DNA from: Stackebrandtia nassauensis DSM 44728
GTDB taxonomy: Bacteria; Actinomycetota; Actinomycetes; Mycobacteriales; Micromonosporaceae
Reading direction: 5' to 3'
DNA length: 64,000 nt
Assembly: GCF_000024545.1 (NCBI RefSeq)
Contig: NC_013947.1
Span: 2,108,001 to 2,172,000 of the forward strand
Of this stretch, positions 10,202-17,838 are shown piece by piece (within the stretch, counting starts at the first letter, position 1; every line of letters begins with the position of its first letter). The position numbers were made by a program, and so were the translations under genes. A model generated the notes under the pieces. The model was not told the origin of the DNA and searched no databases. It saw only the letters and a list, made by a program, of their open reading frames with translations.

Positions 10202-11308
10202 TCAACGGTTTCGAAATGTCAGGTGGTGCGCCAAGGCGCGCAACCGCCCGGCCGCCGGTTCCAGCGGCCCGGCCCGCTCCAACGCCGCGAGCCCGGCGTC
10301 CAGCTCCCGCCGGGCCGCCGCCACCGCCCACCGCCTGCCCCCGGCCCGCTCCACCCACCCGGTGACCTCCGCGATCTCGGCCGCCGTCGGCGCGTCGCTT
10401 CGACCCGTCTCGCTGGACGACGGCGGCCGTCCCACAGCGTCGGGCGTCGTCCCCGTGCCGCCGTCCCGGTACCACTCGCGCAGCCGCCCCGCGTACGGAG
10501 CCCGCCCCGCCAGCGCCGCCGTCACCGGCAGCGATCGCTTGCGGTTCACCAGATCCGAGCCCACCGGCTTACCGGTGACCTGGGCATCGCCCCAGATACC
10601 CAACAGGTCGTCCGCGGCCTGAAAGGCCAACCCCAGCGCGCCCCCGAAGTCAGCGAACCGCCCCGCCCGCTCACCGTCGGCCCCACCGGATTCCGCCCCG
10701 AGCCGACACGCGGCCGCCATCAGCGCCCCGGTCTTCCGAGCGGCCATGTCACGGCATTCGGCCAGCGACACGTCCACCCGGGTCTCCAGGTCCATGTCGC
10801 GCAACTGGCCGTCGTTGAGCCGGGTAACCGCCTCGGCCAGCACCCCGACCCCGGCCGGCCGCGACTCCGCCAACACCTCAAAAGCCAAGCTCAGCAGCGA
10901 ATCCCCGGCCAAGATCGCGGTGGGACGACCGAACACGGCCCACACCGTCGCGCGGTGCCGACGGGTACGGTCGCCGTCGATGACATCGTCGTGCAACAGC
11001 GAGAAGTTGTGCACCAACTCCACCGCGACCGCCGCGGGCACCGCCTCGTCAGCCTGCCCCCCGGCCGCCTCGGCACACAACAACGTCAACGCCGGCCGCA
11101 AAGCCTTGCCTCCGTTGGCCTCCACGCGTCGCCCCGCCTCGTCAACCCATCCGAAGTGGTACTCGGCGGCCCGCCGCGCCGGTGCTTCCAGCTCGGCGAC
11201 CGCCGCGCGCAACGCCGGGACGCACAACTCCCGCACCCGCCGCAACACCTCCTCGACCGGCCCCGCCCCGGCCGCCTCGCGGTGCTGAACCGTGTCCGTC
11301 TCCCGCAT
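10202..11308 (-). CDS. short-chain (E)-polyprenyl diphosphate synthase
   Basis: A 368-residue trans-isoprenyl diphosphate synthase that condenses DMAPP with IPP. The first Asp-rich motif is HDDVIDGD at residue 106 and the second is QAADDLLGIWGD. The GGKALRPALTLL segment near residue 66 holds the IPP-binding Lys and Arg. Phe102, five residues before the first Asp, is a bulky chain-length stop typical of GPP/FPP makers, so this enzyme could supply GPP to the methyltransferase and cyclase. The ATG at 11308 has AAAGGTGG upstream. It is probably the first gene of the minus-strand MEP run and lies 27 bp before ispH. The exact product length is not provable from sequence. Confidence 0.88.
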   Translation of the reverse strand: MRETDTVQHREAAGAGPVEEVLRRVRELCVPALRAAVAELEAPARRAAEYHFGWVDEAGRRVEANGGKALRPALTLLCAEAAGGQADEAVPAAVAVELVHNFSLLHDDVIDGDRTRRHRATVWAVFGRPTAILAGDSLLSLAFEVLAESRPAGVGVLAEAVTRLNDGQLRDMDLETRVDVSLAECRDMAARKTGALMAAACRLGAESGGADGERAGRFADFGGALGLAFQAADDLLGIWGDAQVTGKPVGSDLVNRKRSLPVTAALAGRAPYAGRLREWYRDGGTGTTPDAVGRPPSSSETGRSDAPTAAEIAEVTGWVERAGGRRWAVAAARRELDAGLAALERAGPLEPAAGRLRALAHHLTFRNR

Positions 11309-11353
11309 GACACACCACCTTTGACCCGGATTGACCGTTTGTGTCAGCTACCA

Positions 11354-11368
11354 GTCAACTCTGTTGAC
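11354..11368. promoter_or_regulatory. 15-bp perfect palindrome between the prenyl synthase and regulator genes
   Basis: GTCAAC-TCT-GTTGAC lies in the 156-bp divergent gap, 46 bp before the prenyl synthase start and about 97 bp before the regulator start. It is a candidate operator. A TGTCAGCTACCAGTCA block partly overlaps it on the left. Confidence 0.45.
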
Positions 11369-11464
11369 CCGGTGCGTGACAGGTTCGTAACTTGATCGAG
11401 GTGTCTAACTTGGCGGCGACTTTTACACGCCGTGCACGGCTGGGGAGGAGAGAGACGCATCAAC

Positions 11465-12847
11465 ATGAACCCATTGCGGACTGTCAACTTTAGATTGCAG
11501 GCATTCATGGACGAGGCCGGACTCAACGGCGACGGGCTAGCCCGAAGCATCCGCGCGGTAGGCGACCAGGTGGGGTTGTCGCTGCGCTGCGGGCGCGCCA
11601 CCGTCGGCCAGTGGCTGCGCGGCAGAAACCCCCGTCCCCCGATCCCCACCCTGGCCGCCGAAGCCCTGTCCCGGGCCCTGGACCGCGACGTCTCCCCGGC
11701 CCACCTGGGCTTCGAGGCCGACAGCTCCGAAGACCTGGCCTTCTGGCACGAGCGCTCGGTTGCCGGCCAACTCCAGGTCCTCCACCAACTCGACAACGTG
11801 TCCGGCCCCTGCCAGAACCCCCGCGTCTACCGGGTCGCCGCACTACGCCCCCCAATCTGGGACGAACCCCCACCCGACCTCGCGCGACCATCCACCACCC
11901 GCCCCCTGGGCACCGGCAGACTGGGCCGCGCCGAAGTCGAGGACGCCGAAACCATGCTCCGCCTGTTCGGCCAGGCCGACTCCCGCGCCGGCGCCGGCCA
12001 CGTCCGTCCGGCCCTGGCCCGCTACCTCGCCGACCAGATCCGGGTCTGGACAACAGCTCCGGCCCGCGACGACATCCGCCGCGAACTCCTCGCCATCGCG
12101 GCCCGGCTGGCCTACCTGTGCGGCTTCCTGTTCTTCGACGACGAACTACACGGCACCGCCCAGCGCTACTACCACGTCGCGGCCGAACTGGCCCGCGAAG
12201 CCGGCCGCCCGGGCCCACACGCGATGGCCCTCCGAGCGCTCAGCGTCCAAGCCCGCCTGCTCGGCCACCCCCGTCCGGCACTGGCCCTGGCCGAAGCCAG
12301 CCTCTCCGACGCCCCCACCGACTGCGACCCCCTCACCCGAGCCTTCCTCACCGGCCAACTAGCGGTCGCGCACGCCGCCGATGGCGACCGCTACCGGGCC
12401 CTGCGCCAACTGTCGGCCACCGAGCACTGGTTCGCCAAGGGCTGCGACCGCGTCGACGCCCCCATGGCCTACAACCACGCCTCCCTGGCCCACCAGAAAG
12501 CGGCAGTCCTAGCCCTCCTACACCAACGCCCCCAAGCAATCGCGGCCCTAGAACTATCGGTCCGCCAACGCCCCGCGCACGAACGCCGCTCCCGGGCCAT
12601 CACCAAGGCCCGACTCGCCGAACTCCAGCTGTCCCACGGCCACCTGGAACAGGCCACCGCCACCTGGCACACCTTCCTCGACGACTACCGCTGCATCCTC
12701 AGCGGCCGAGCCCGCTCCGCACTCGCGATCATGCGAGCCAGTCTGCGTCCCTACAAGAACAACCGCCTCGCCGGTGAGGTACTACGACGAGCACTAGCGC
12801 TGCCCTACGTCGGTCTGGGCGGCGGTCAGTCCATGGTGCGGGTCTGA
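11465..12847 (+). CDS. helix-turn-helix regulator with TPR-like repeats (candidate cluster regulator)
   Basis: A 460-residue protein. The first 90 residues resemble the XRE-like DNA-binding part of actinobacterial TPR regulators (NFRLQAFMDEAGL, then RCGRATVGQWLRGRNPRPPIP). The rest is Ala/Leu-rich helical repeats of TPR type: LARYLADQIRVW, then AARLAYLCGFLFFDDE, then AQRYYHVAAELAREAG. Such proteins often act as pathway or development switches in Streptomyces. The ATG at 11465 is taken over a GTG/ATG eleven codons upstream; GGAGGAGAGAGA precedes it. It is divergent from the prenyl synthase-MEP run and its 3' end overlaps the IspH-like gene by 22 bp. Control of the 2-MIB genes is an inference from position. 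Confidence 0.7.
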   Translation: MNPLRTVNFRLQAFMDEAGLNGDGLARSIRAVGDQVGLSLRCGRATVGQWLRGRNPRPPIPTLAAEALSRALDRDVSPAHLGFEADSSEDLAFWHERSVAGQLQVLHQLDNVSGPCQNPRVYRVAALRPPIWDEPPPDLARPSTTRPLGTGRLGRAEVEDAETMLRLFGQADSRAGAGHVRPALARYLADQIRVWTTAPARDDIRRELLAIAARLAYLCGFLFFDDELHGTAQRYYHVAAELAREAGRPGPHAMALRALSVQARLLGHPRPALALAEASLSDAPTDCDPLTRAFLTGQLAVAHAADGDRYRALRQLSATEHWFAKGCDRVDAPMAYNHASLAHQKAAVLALLHQRPQAIAALELSVRQRPAHERRSRAITKARLAELQLSHGHLEQATATWHTFLDDYRCILSGRARSALAIMRASLRPYKNNRLAGEVLRRALALPYVGLGGGQSMVRV

Positions 12848-14049
12848 ACCCGCAACTCCGACACCGCAACCGGCCCCAACCCGCCCAACGCCGTAAGCAA
12901 TTCGCCCCGCAACCCCTCCGAAGCATCCCCACCAACCACCACCCCAACCGAACCCACGTCCACCAAATAGGACGGTTCAATGTCACCAAGCCCACCCACC
13001 GCCACCGCGTTCGACGCCGCGACGTCCAGCAACCGAACGGTCTCCGGCGACTCCGGAGGCCCCAACACAAACACCACATCCGCCGTCCCAGCCAACTCCC
13101 GCACGGTAGCCAACCGATCCTGCGTCTGATAACACCACTGATCCGGATGCTGCACCGGCAACTTAGGAAACCGCCGCCGCAACGCGGCCAACATCGGCAC
13201 CACCGCCCCAATCGCCATGCTCGGAACCGGCACCGCCGACACACCGTCACCACCCCGCATCTGCTCGACGTCGGCTGTTGTCTCCACCACCAAGGTGGCG
13301 TCGGGAGCCTGCCCGCTCAACGCCTCGGTCGAGGCATGCCCCCGCTGCCCCACCAACACCACCGCATCCCCCCGCTCCGCATACCGACGCACCTGGGCCT
13401 TCCCCGACGCGATGTGCGGGCAAGTACCGTCCACAATCCGCACCCCCCGCTTCGCCGCCTTAACCCGCTGCTCCTCAGGAATCCCCGCCGCCCCCACCAC
13501 CACCCGAGCCCCGTCGGGCACCTCATCAAGCGCGGTCACCGGCACCACCCCCCGCTCCCGCAACGCCACCCGCCGCTCCGGCGACGCGGCCAAATCACCG
13601 ACCACATGCACCAGCTCCGCACCGTCGTCCAGTGTCGACTCAACCAACTCCACCACCCGCCGCCCACCCACACACCAAGGCTCGCCCCCGGCCAATAGCA
13701 CCCGCCGGGTCCGCAACACCGACACCCAAGCCATCACCATCGACTCCACCATCGCCCGCAACCCGGCATCCTCACCCGGCACCGCAACAGCGAACCCTGC
13801 CGCGCCATGCGTTTCGTCCAAATACGACACACACAGCAGTGCGCTGTCGCCCTGCGCCCCGTCGCCGTACAGCGGCAGCTTCCCCCGCCGCACCCGCAAC
13901 CCCCGCCGCCGCAACCACGCGGCGATCAACGCCCGGGCCGGACTCCGCACCCTGCCCCGCCGAGGGTGCCGGAACTCCTCCAGGACCACCACCTCACCCG
14001 TGCTAACACCCGAAGTGGTGAACCATTCGACCCATATGCTGCGTCCCAT
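12826..14049 (-). CDS. IspH-like protein, probably inactive as HMBPP reductase, Fe-S cysteines retained
   Basis: A 407-residue paralogue of IspH with the same architecture, including an N-terminal extension of about 115 residues. The three cluster ligands survive: C126 (PWCVGG), C210 (DGTCPHI) and C306 (QWCYQTQ). Residues that bind and protonate HMBPP in IspH do not: the HN motif aligns with Ala-Ser, SAHG is GAAG, the HEEVEGT Glu aligns with Ser (GHASTEALSG), and SSNS is replaced by PESPE. It therefore probably binds an Fe-S cluster without doing the IspH reaction, perhaps as a sensor, partner or new enzyme. The ATG at 14049 follows AGAAGGTGG; GTG at 14055 is the alternative. It ends the isoprenoid cluster. 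Confidence 0.8.
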   Translation of the reverse strand: MGRSIWVEWFTTSGVSTGEVVVLEEFRHPRRGRVRSPARALIAAWLRRRGLRVRRGKLPLYGDGAQGDSALLCVSYLDETHGAAGFAVAVPGEDAGLRAMVESMVMAWVSVLRTRRVLLAGGEPWCVGGRRVVELVESTLDDGAELVHVVGDLAASPERRVALRERGVVPVTALDEVPDGARVVVGAAGIPEEQRVKAAKRGVRIVDGTCPHIASGKAQVRRYAERGDAVVLVGQRGHASTEALSGQAPDATLVVETTADVEQMRGGDGVSAVPVPSMAIGAVVPMLAALRRRFPKLPVQHPDQWCYQTQDRLATVRELAGTADVVFVLGPPESPETVRLLDVAASNAVAVGGLGDIEPSYLVDVGSVGVVVGGDASEGLRGELLTALGGLGPVAVSELRVQTRTMD

Positions 14050-14110
14050 TGCCACCTTCTCAGCCCACGTGTCAAGGCACGCAATGCTCCCAACAGTCGC
14101 ACTGCGAAGT

Positions 14111-14126
14111 TGTCAGGTAACTGACA
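14111..14126. promoter_or_regulatory. inverted repeat upstream of the IspH-like gene
   Basis: TGTCAG-GTAA-CTGACA is a perfect 6+6 inverted repeat 61 bp before the IspH-like start. The TGTCAG half-site also occurs in the divergent region near 11343, so the same regulator may bind both. Confidence 0.45.
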
Positions 14127-14240
14127 GTTCCCAATCCGCACCGCCGATGCGCTGACATCGCGCGCGTATCGCAGGGCCGACTTATCGCCATCTGAAAACC
14201 TCAAGACCGCCGAGGCATTGTTTTGCGGGCTCGTCAAGGC

Positions 14241-14514
14241 GGCGTAGCCGTTAATGCTGCCCAAGGCCAAGGCCTCAACCGCCGCTGGCTGCGGCCAAGT
14301 CGTCGCCTCGCTTCGCTCGGCGGCCTCCTTTCTTTTCGGCCGCAGACAGACAATCGTTTAGCCCAAGCCCAAGCCCAAGCCCAAGCCCAAGCCCAAGCCC
14401 AAGCCCAAGCCCAAGCCCAAGCCCAAGCCCAAGCCCAAGCCCAAGCCCAAGCCCGGCGCAGCTGCGCTGTTGCGCGCGTGCGTCGGCGCGGCGTAGCCGC
14501 TTATGCTCGCCAAG
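14241..14514. repeat. duplicated 24-25 bp element preceding each tandem array
   Basis: The element GGCGTAGCCGTTAATGCTGC (14241 on) recurs in slightly changed form as GCGTAGCCGCTTATGCTCGC (14491 on). Each copy runs into a repeat rich in CCAAG. The 14241 copy lies 100 bp before the 6-bp array, and the 14491 copy abuts the 13-bp array. No gene was recognised between 14127 and 14856. Confidence 0.6.
14361..14454. repeat. hexanucleotide tandem array, GCCCAA x about 15.7
   Basis: 94 bp of perfect GCCCAA units with no interruption. Being a multiple of three it stays open in several frames and would read Gln-Ala or Leu-Gly dipeptides, but there is no start signal or family match, so it is treated as non-coding. 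Confidence 0.9.
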
Positions 14515-14800
14515 TCCGAAGGCCAAGTCCGAAGGCCAAGTCCGAAGGCCAAGTCCGAAGGCCAAGTCCGAAGGCCAAGTCCGAAGGCCAAGTCCGAAGG
14601 CCAAGTCCGAAGGCCAAGTCCGAAGGCCAAGTCCGAAGGCCAAGTCCGAAGGCCAAGTCCGAAGGCCAAGTCCGAAGGCCAAGTCCGAAGGCCAAGTCCG
14701 GAAGCCAAGTCCGGAAGCCAAGTCCGGAAGCCAAGTCCGGAAGCCAAGTCCGGAAGCCAAGTCCGGAAGCCAAGTCCGGAAGCCAAGTCCGGAAGCCAAG
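14509..14800. repeat. 13-bp tandem array, two unit variants, about 22 copies
   Basis: About 14 copies of GGCCAAGTCCGAA (14509-14689) are followed by 8 copies of the variant AGCCAAGTCCGGA (14690-14793), decaying into AGCCAAGCCT. The 13-bp period shifts frame every unit, so open frames appear on both strands without coding meaning. The block change from GAA to GGA units points to separate amplification events. It lies between the isoprenoid cluster and the toxin island. Confidence 0.92.
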
Positions 14801-14856
14801 CCTAAGAATGAGCCTCTAGCTCAAGGCCAAGGCGGCCATATTCGTCGTCGACTGGC

Positions 14857-15636
14857 TTATCCAGTTCGGCAGGGCTGCTCATACGGTTCGTCCCAGACCA
14901 GTCGGCTTCCGCGAGTGAAGGAGACGTGCCAACTGGGGTTCTCTTGATCGAACGGTGGCTGAAAGCCGCGCTCCCGGACGAGGTTCAGCAGTTCAGGGGT
15001 GCTCAGGCCATCGTCGGGGCTTGGCAAGTGCGGCGACTCCGGCAACAGCCACGACGGTCTTTCCTCTGCGGTCCAAACGAGCAGTGGCTTGTCCAGAGGA
15101 TCGCCGTACTTCCACGAGATTTCCCAGGAATGGATGAGATCTGGAGGATCGATCTCCAATCGCGCGGCGGTGGCGGTGGCATCGAACGGAGCACCATCGG
15201 AGTCTTCCCACGCCCCGTCATCGATGGCGTCTTCGGCGGCTTCTACGTAGGAGTACAGGGCATTGATCTGTTCGGAAGTGCCCTGGACCGGGAAGTGACG
15301 GGCGAAGTATTCATAGGGATTCTGAACGGGTTCCAAACCCAGTTCGGCTGGCTTGATGTTCCACACCAATATGGACTCATTGGACAAGTCCTCTCCGGGT
15401 AGGAGCGTGGCGTAGAACCCGACGATCGAGCCATCCGGAACGTTTGGGGGTTGTATGCCGTGTCCCGCCAGGCGCTCCATGAACCTGTCGAAGCTGTCCA
15501 TGTGATGCCAGGCGTCGAGCAGCAGGGCATTCAAACGTGGATCTGAGGTCACGGGATGGTGGCCGAAGCTAGGCGCCCTCCGTGAAAGCCTCTCCACTGC
15601 CTCGGAAGGTGTTGCCCCTCCACTCTCCTCGGTCAT
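14857..15636 (-). CDS. probable immunity protein for the DddA-like toxin
   Basis: A soluble acidic protein of about 259 residues with no signal peptide and many Trp and Pro residues (LLVWTAEERPSW, NPSWHVSFTRGSRLVW). It is directly downstream of the deaminase toxin and overlaps its 3' end, the usual place for an immunity gene. The start is uncertain: ATG at 15636 gives a 68-bp overlap, while GTG at 15597 gives 29 bp, and ATG at 15660/15651 are also possible. The tail has a loose Imm1-like pattern of Trp-containing strands, but the family could not be confirmed. The immunity role is inferred from position only. Confidence 0.6.
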   Translation of the reverse strand: MTEESGGATPSEAVERLSRRAPSFGHHPVTSDPRLNALLLDAWHHMDSFDRFMERLAGHGIQPPNVPDGSIVGFYATLLPGEDLSNESILVWNIKPAELGLEPVQNPYEYFARHFPVQGTSEQINALYSYVEAAEDAIDDGAWEDSDGAPFDATATAARLEIDPPDLIHSWEISWKYGDPLDKPLLVWTAEERPSWLLPESPHLPSPDDGLSTPELLNLVRERGFQPPFDQENPSWHVSFTRGSRLVWDEPYEQPCRTG

Positions 15637-16429
15637 TTCTTGACCAGACATGAAGTACATAGCCTCTCGGTAGGAAGTGCTCAAGGGTGTACAGGCAACC
15701 CTTTCCGTGCTTACGGCACGGGCTCTCGTTGATGTATAGAACCATTTCCTGGTGGAAGGTGCTCCTCATCCACGCCGCTACGTTGCCTTCAAGATGACCA
15801 CGAGCGGGGGAGAGGGATCGATATTCAGGTTTGATGATGTTCAGGTCGAATGCTGGTTCGCCGCGCGACGACTCCAGCGCCACATCGTTCCACCGCCTTC
15901 CGTCCGGGAAGAACAGATTCCCTCGGACGGGCTTGCCCTTCTGCCGAGGAGCCAAACCCTGATAGCACGCCGGGTTCTGCTTCTTCGGGTCGAAGTCGGG
16001 GATGGGGTCATCGGAGCGACCCTCAAGGCCCACAACGCCTTGCGCCTTCAGCCGTTCGAGAAGTGCACGAAAGTCGATCCTCCCGTCGCGTGCTCTCGGG
16101 GAGCTGGATCCGCCCGGCTGCTTGGGTTCGGGAGCTTTGGGGCCTGCCCTTGCTGGAGCGTTTCCGCCCGCAATCTCGGACAGATACGCGTCCATGGCGT
16201 CAAGGACGGCTGCTTCCACGTCCTCGGCTCGCTCCGTGGCCTGTATGGCTGCGGTGAGCGCCTCCAACATTGTGCGGAGCCGATAGCTTGTGGAACCTCT
16301 GGAAATCCCCGTTAGAGCCGCTGTGCCGTCGACGAGCGCTGCTCGGCTTTTGTCGGTTAACGTCTTGCCTTCTGCGATGGTCGACAGTGCGGCCCGAACT
16401 GCTGCCGTGAGTTCTTCAATGCTTCCCAC
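15569..16429 (-). CDS. DddA-like (SCP1.201-like) nucleic-acid cytidine deaminase toxin
   Basis: A 286-residue protein. The C-terminal third has the zinc-deaminase pattern of the SCP1.201/DddA family: the HLEG motif at H212/E214, then SPCRKHGKGC with C238 and C245, followed by LPRGYVLHVW. The N-terminal 80 residues are helical (SIEELTAAVRAALSTIAEG), followed by a Pro/Gly linker. Family members deaminate cytosine in DNA and poison target cells. The GTG at 16429 is chosen because AAGGAGGA lies just upstream. No signal peptide, WXG or other trafficking domain is visible, so delivery, or a role as an intracellular defence effector, is unclear. It overlaps the presumed immunity gene. Confidence 0.88.
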   Translation of the reverse strand: MGSIEELTAAVRAALSTIAEGKTLTDKSRAALVDGTAALTGISRGSTSYRLRTMLEALTAAIQATERAEDVEAAVLDAMDAYLSEIAGGNAPARAGPKAPEPKQPGGSSSPRARDGRIDFRALLERLKAQGVVGLEGRSDDPIPDFDPKKQNPACYQGLAPRQKGKPVRGNLFFPDGRRWNDVALESSRGEPAFDLNIIKPEYRSLSPARGHLEGNVAAWMRSTFHQEMVLYINESPCRKHGKGCLYTLEHFLPRGYVLHVWSRNDRGEWRGNTFRGSGEAFTEGA

Positions 16430-16552
16430 AACTCCTCCTTCAGTTGGCCCCACCGCCGTGACCCATGCAAGCACCCGCCAATTGAGGCGTGCTCTAAGTA
16501 CGGGCTTCGAAGTCCCTGCGGGCACGTGAATACAGTTTTGCCATCGGATCTG

Positions 16553-17386
16553 TTATCGCCCTGCACTGCGATGCTGCCGCCATCCCCAGGCGAGCATCAG
16601 CGCGGTCAGTGTCGATAGCTCACCGTTCGCCAAGTGGCGCCATCGGCGGCTGAACTCGGTTTGTGTTCGCGGCCAAGTTGTTTTTGGGGCCGCCGTGGCT
16701 GCCAGAGTGCGCATCCGCGTGTTGGCGTAGGTGTAGAAGGCGAAGTCGCCGCTCCAGTCAGCGATTGCGGTGGCCGCGACTTCCGAATCGACACCGGTGA
16801 TGGTTTGCAGCGCGCTCACCAGGACCCCCGGAGATGATGCGTTCCAACTTTCGCTACATCGGGCGTAGACGTCGGCCGCGGCGATGAGTACGTCGGCGAC
16901 CGCCCCAATGCCGCAGGATGCCAAGTGTGACGGTGAGAGCTCTACGATGATGTCCGGCGTTGGGAACATCAGGTAATACCCGCCCCGCGGCAGTGGTACC
17001 TGCTCGCCGTACATGAGGCAGAGGAAGTGATAGGCATGTGTGGGTACTGGGACATCTTGACGGAAACAGACGGCGGTTCCCAGTGCCTCCCAGAGGTTGG
17101 TGGTCCGGAAACGACCAACGGTCCCTTGAGAAGTCAGTGCTCTTGCTAGCTCGGAGGCGTCCTGACAGGTATCGGCTTGCAGGGTGTAGAGGTCGCAGAC
17201 GAGGTTCGCTTCGCCTGGAAGTTGACGCTGCGCCTTGGCATGGCCGTCGGACACGATCACCATGATTCGTCCCGAGTCGATCAGGTCGAAGATCCGTACG
17301 TAACCGTCGCTGGTGGCTCGCCATGCCGGGTGCTCGGTCATCACCAGGTCGGCATGGCGGACGATCTCGTGACACTGTGCCGTCAC
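16553..17386 (-). CDS. HhH-GPD-superfamily-like protein with a possible inactivated catalytic site
   Basis: A 277-residue protein resembling AlkA/3-methyladenine-glycosylase folds: RFRTTNLWEALGTAVCFRQ near residue 92, YYLMFPTPDIIVELS near 142, and a helix-hairpin-helix-like ITGVDSEVAATAIADW near 196. Where active relatives carry the catalytic Asp after a Tyr/Pro-Tyr-Ala motif, this one reads YTYANTRMR, so Asp appears replaced by Asn. The N-terminal 85 residues are unassigned. The GTG at 17386 overlaps the stop of the LuxR-like gene (GTGA), so the two are coupled. Loss of the Asp would mean base or DNA recognition without excision. Fold call moderate, function unknown. Confidence 0.6.
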   Translation of the reverse strand: MTAQCHEIVRHADLVMTEHPAWRATSDGYVRIFDLIDSGRIMVIVSDGHAKAQRQLPGEANLVCDLYTLQADTCQDASELARALTSQGTVGRFRTTNLWEALGTAVCFRQDVPVPTHAYHFLCLMYGEQVPLPRGGYYLMFPTPDIIVELSPSHLASCGIGAVADVLIAAADVYARCSESWNASSPGVLVSALQTITGVDSEVAATAIADWSGDFAFYTYANTRMRTLAATAAPKTTWPRTQTEFSRRWRHLANGELSTLTALMLAWGWRQHRSAGR

Positions 17387-17838
17387 GACAACAGTCCTAT
17401 TTGAAATCCTACTGCCACTGCATGGGCGCGATCCCTGGCCCGCAGCTTGCGATACAGCCTGCGGGCATGAGTCTTCACGGTGTCCTCGGAGACGAACAGC
17501 GCCCGTCCGATTTCCGCATTGGACTGGCCTTGGCTTATGCCAAGCAGCACCTGAAGCTCTCGCTTGGTCAGTGGTGTCCTTGGCCGGTGCCCATCCGGCG
17601 GCAGCAGTTTCGTCGTGACCCCGAGCTTTTGTAGGGATACGAGGAGCGCAGTCACGGCGAGTCTGAGGTCGTTGCTGATTCGTTCATTGCGCGCTTCGCG
17701 CAGGATCCAACCCGCAGTGTTGCGAGTATTCCGCCAGGCGGCATCTTGTCCGGTGCCGGGTTCTGTGGTGCGCTGTGGGGCTGATGGTGGGGTCGGCCGG
17801 ACTTTCCGGCGACCGAAGTTGGGGTTGATGCGACTCAT
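17383..17838 (-). CDS. LuxR-type helix-turn-helix protein
   Basis: A 151-residue protein. The C-terminal 65 residues are a clear GerE/LuxR DNA-binding domain: LTKRELQVLLGISQGQSNAE, then LFVSEDTVKTHARRLYRKL. The first 85 residues are basic and Pro-rich with a short helical segment (LRLAVTALLVSLQKLGV); there is no receiver or sensory domain. It resembles small actinobacterial LuxR proteins that sit beside variable accessory genes. The ATG at 17838 overlaps the preceding stop (ATGA) and its own stop overlaps the next start (GTGA). It probably regulates or serves as the DNA-binding partner of this three-gene unit. Confidence 0.75.
   Translation of the reverse strand: MSRINPNFGRRKVRPTPPSAPQRTTEPGTGQDAAWRNTRNTAGWILREARNERISNDLRLAVTALLVSLQKLGVTTKLLPPDGHRPRTPLTKRELQVLLGISQGQSNAEIGRALFVSEDTVKTHARRLYRKLRARDRAHAVAVGFQIGLLS

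Noticed and set aside
14509..14800. CRISPR array
   Set aside because: The repeats are 13 bp, directly adjacent, with no unique spacers and no cas genes.
14223..14819. Long open frames on both strands across the tandem repeats (KAKSEGQVRR-type and GLGLRTWPSD-type translations)
   Set aside because: The 13-bp repeat shifts frame each unit and contains no stops, so every frame stays open; no start signal, family match or codon pattern supports coding.
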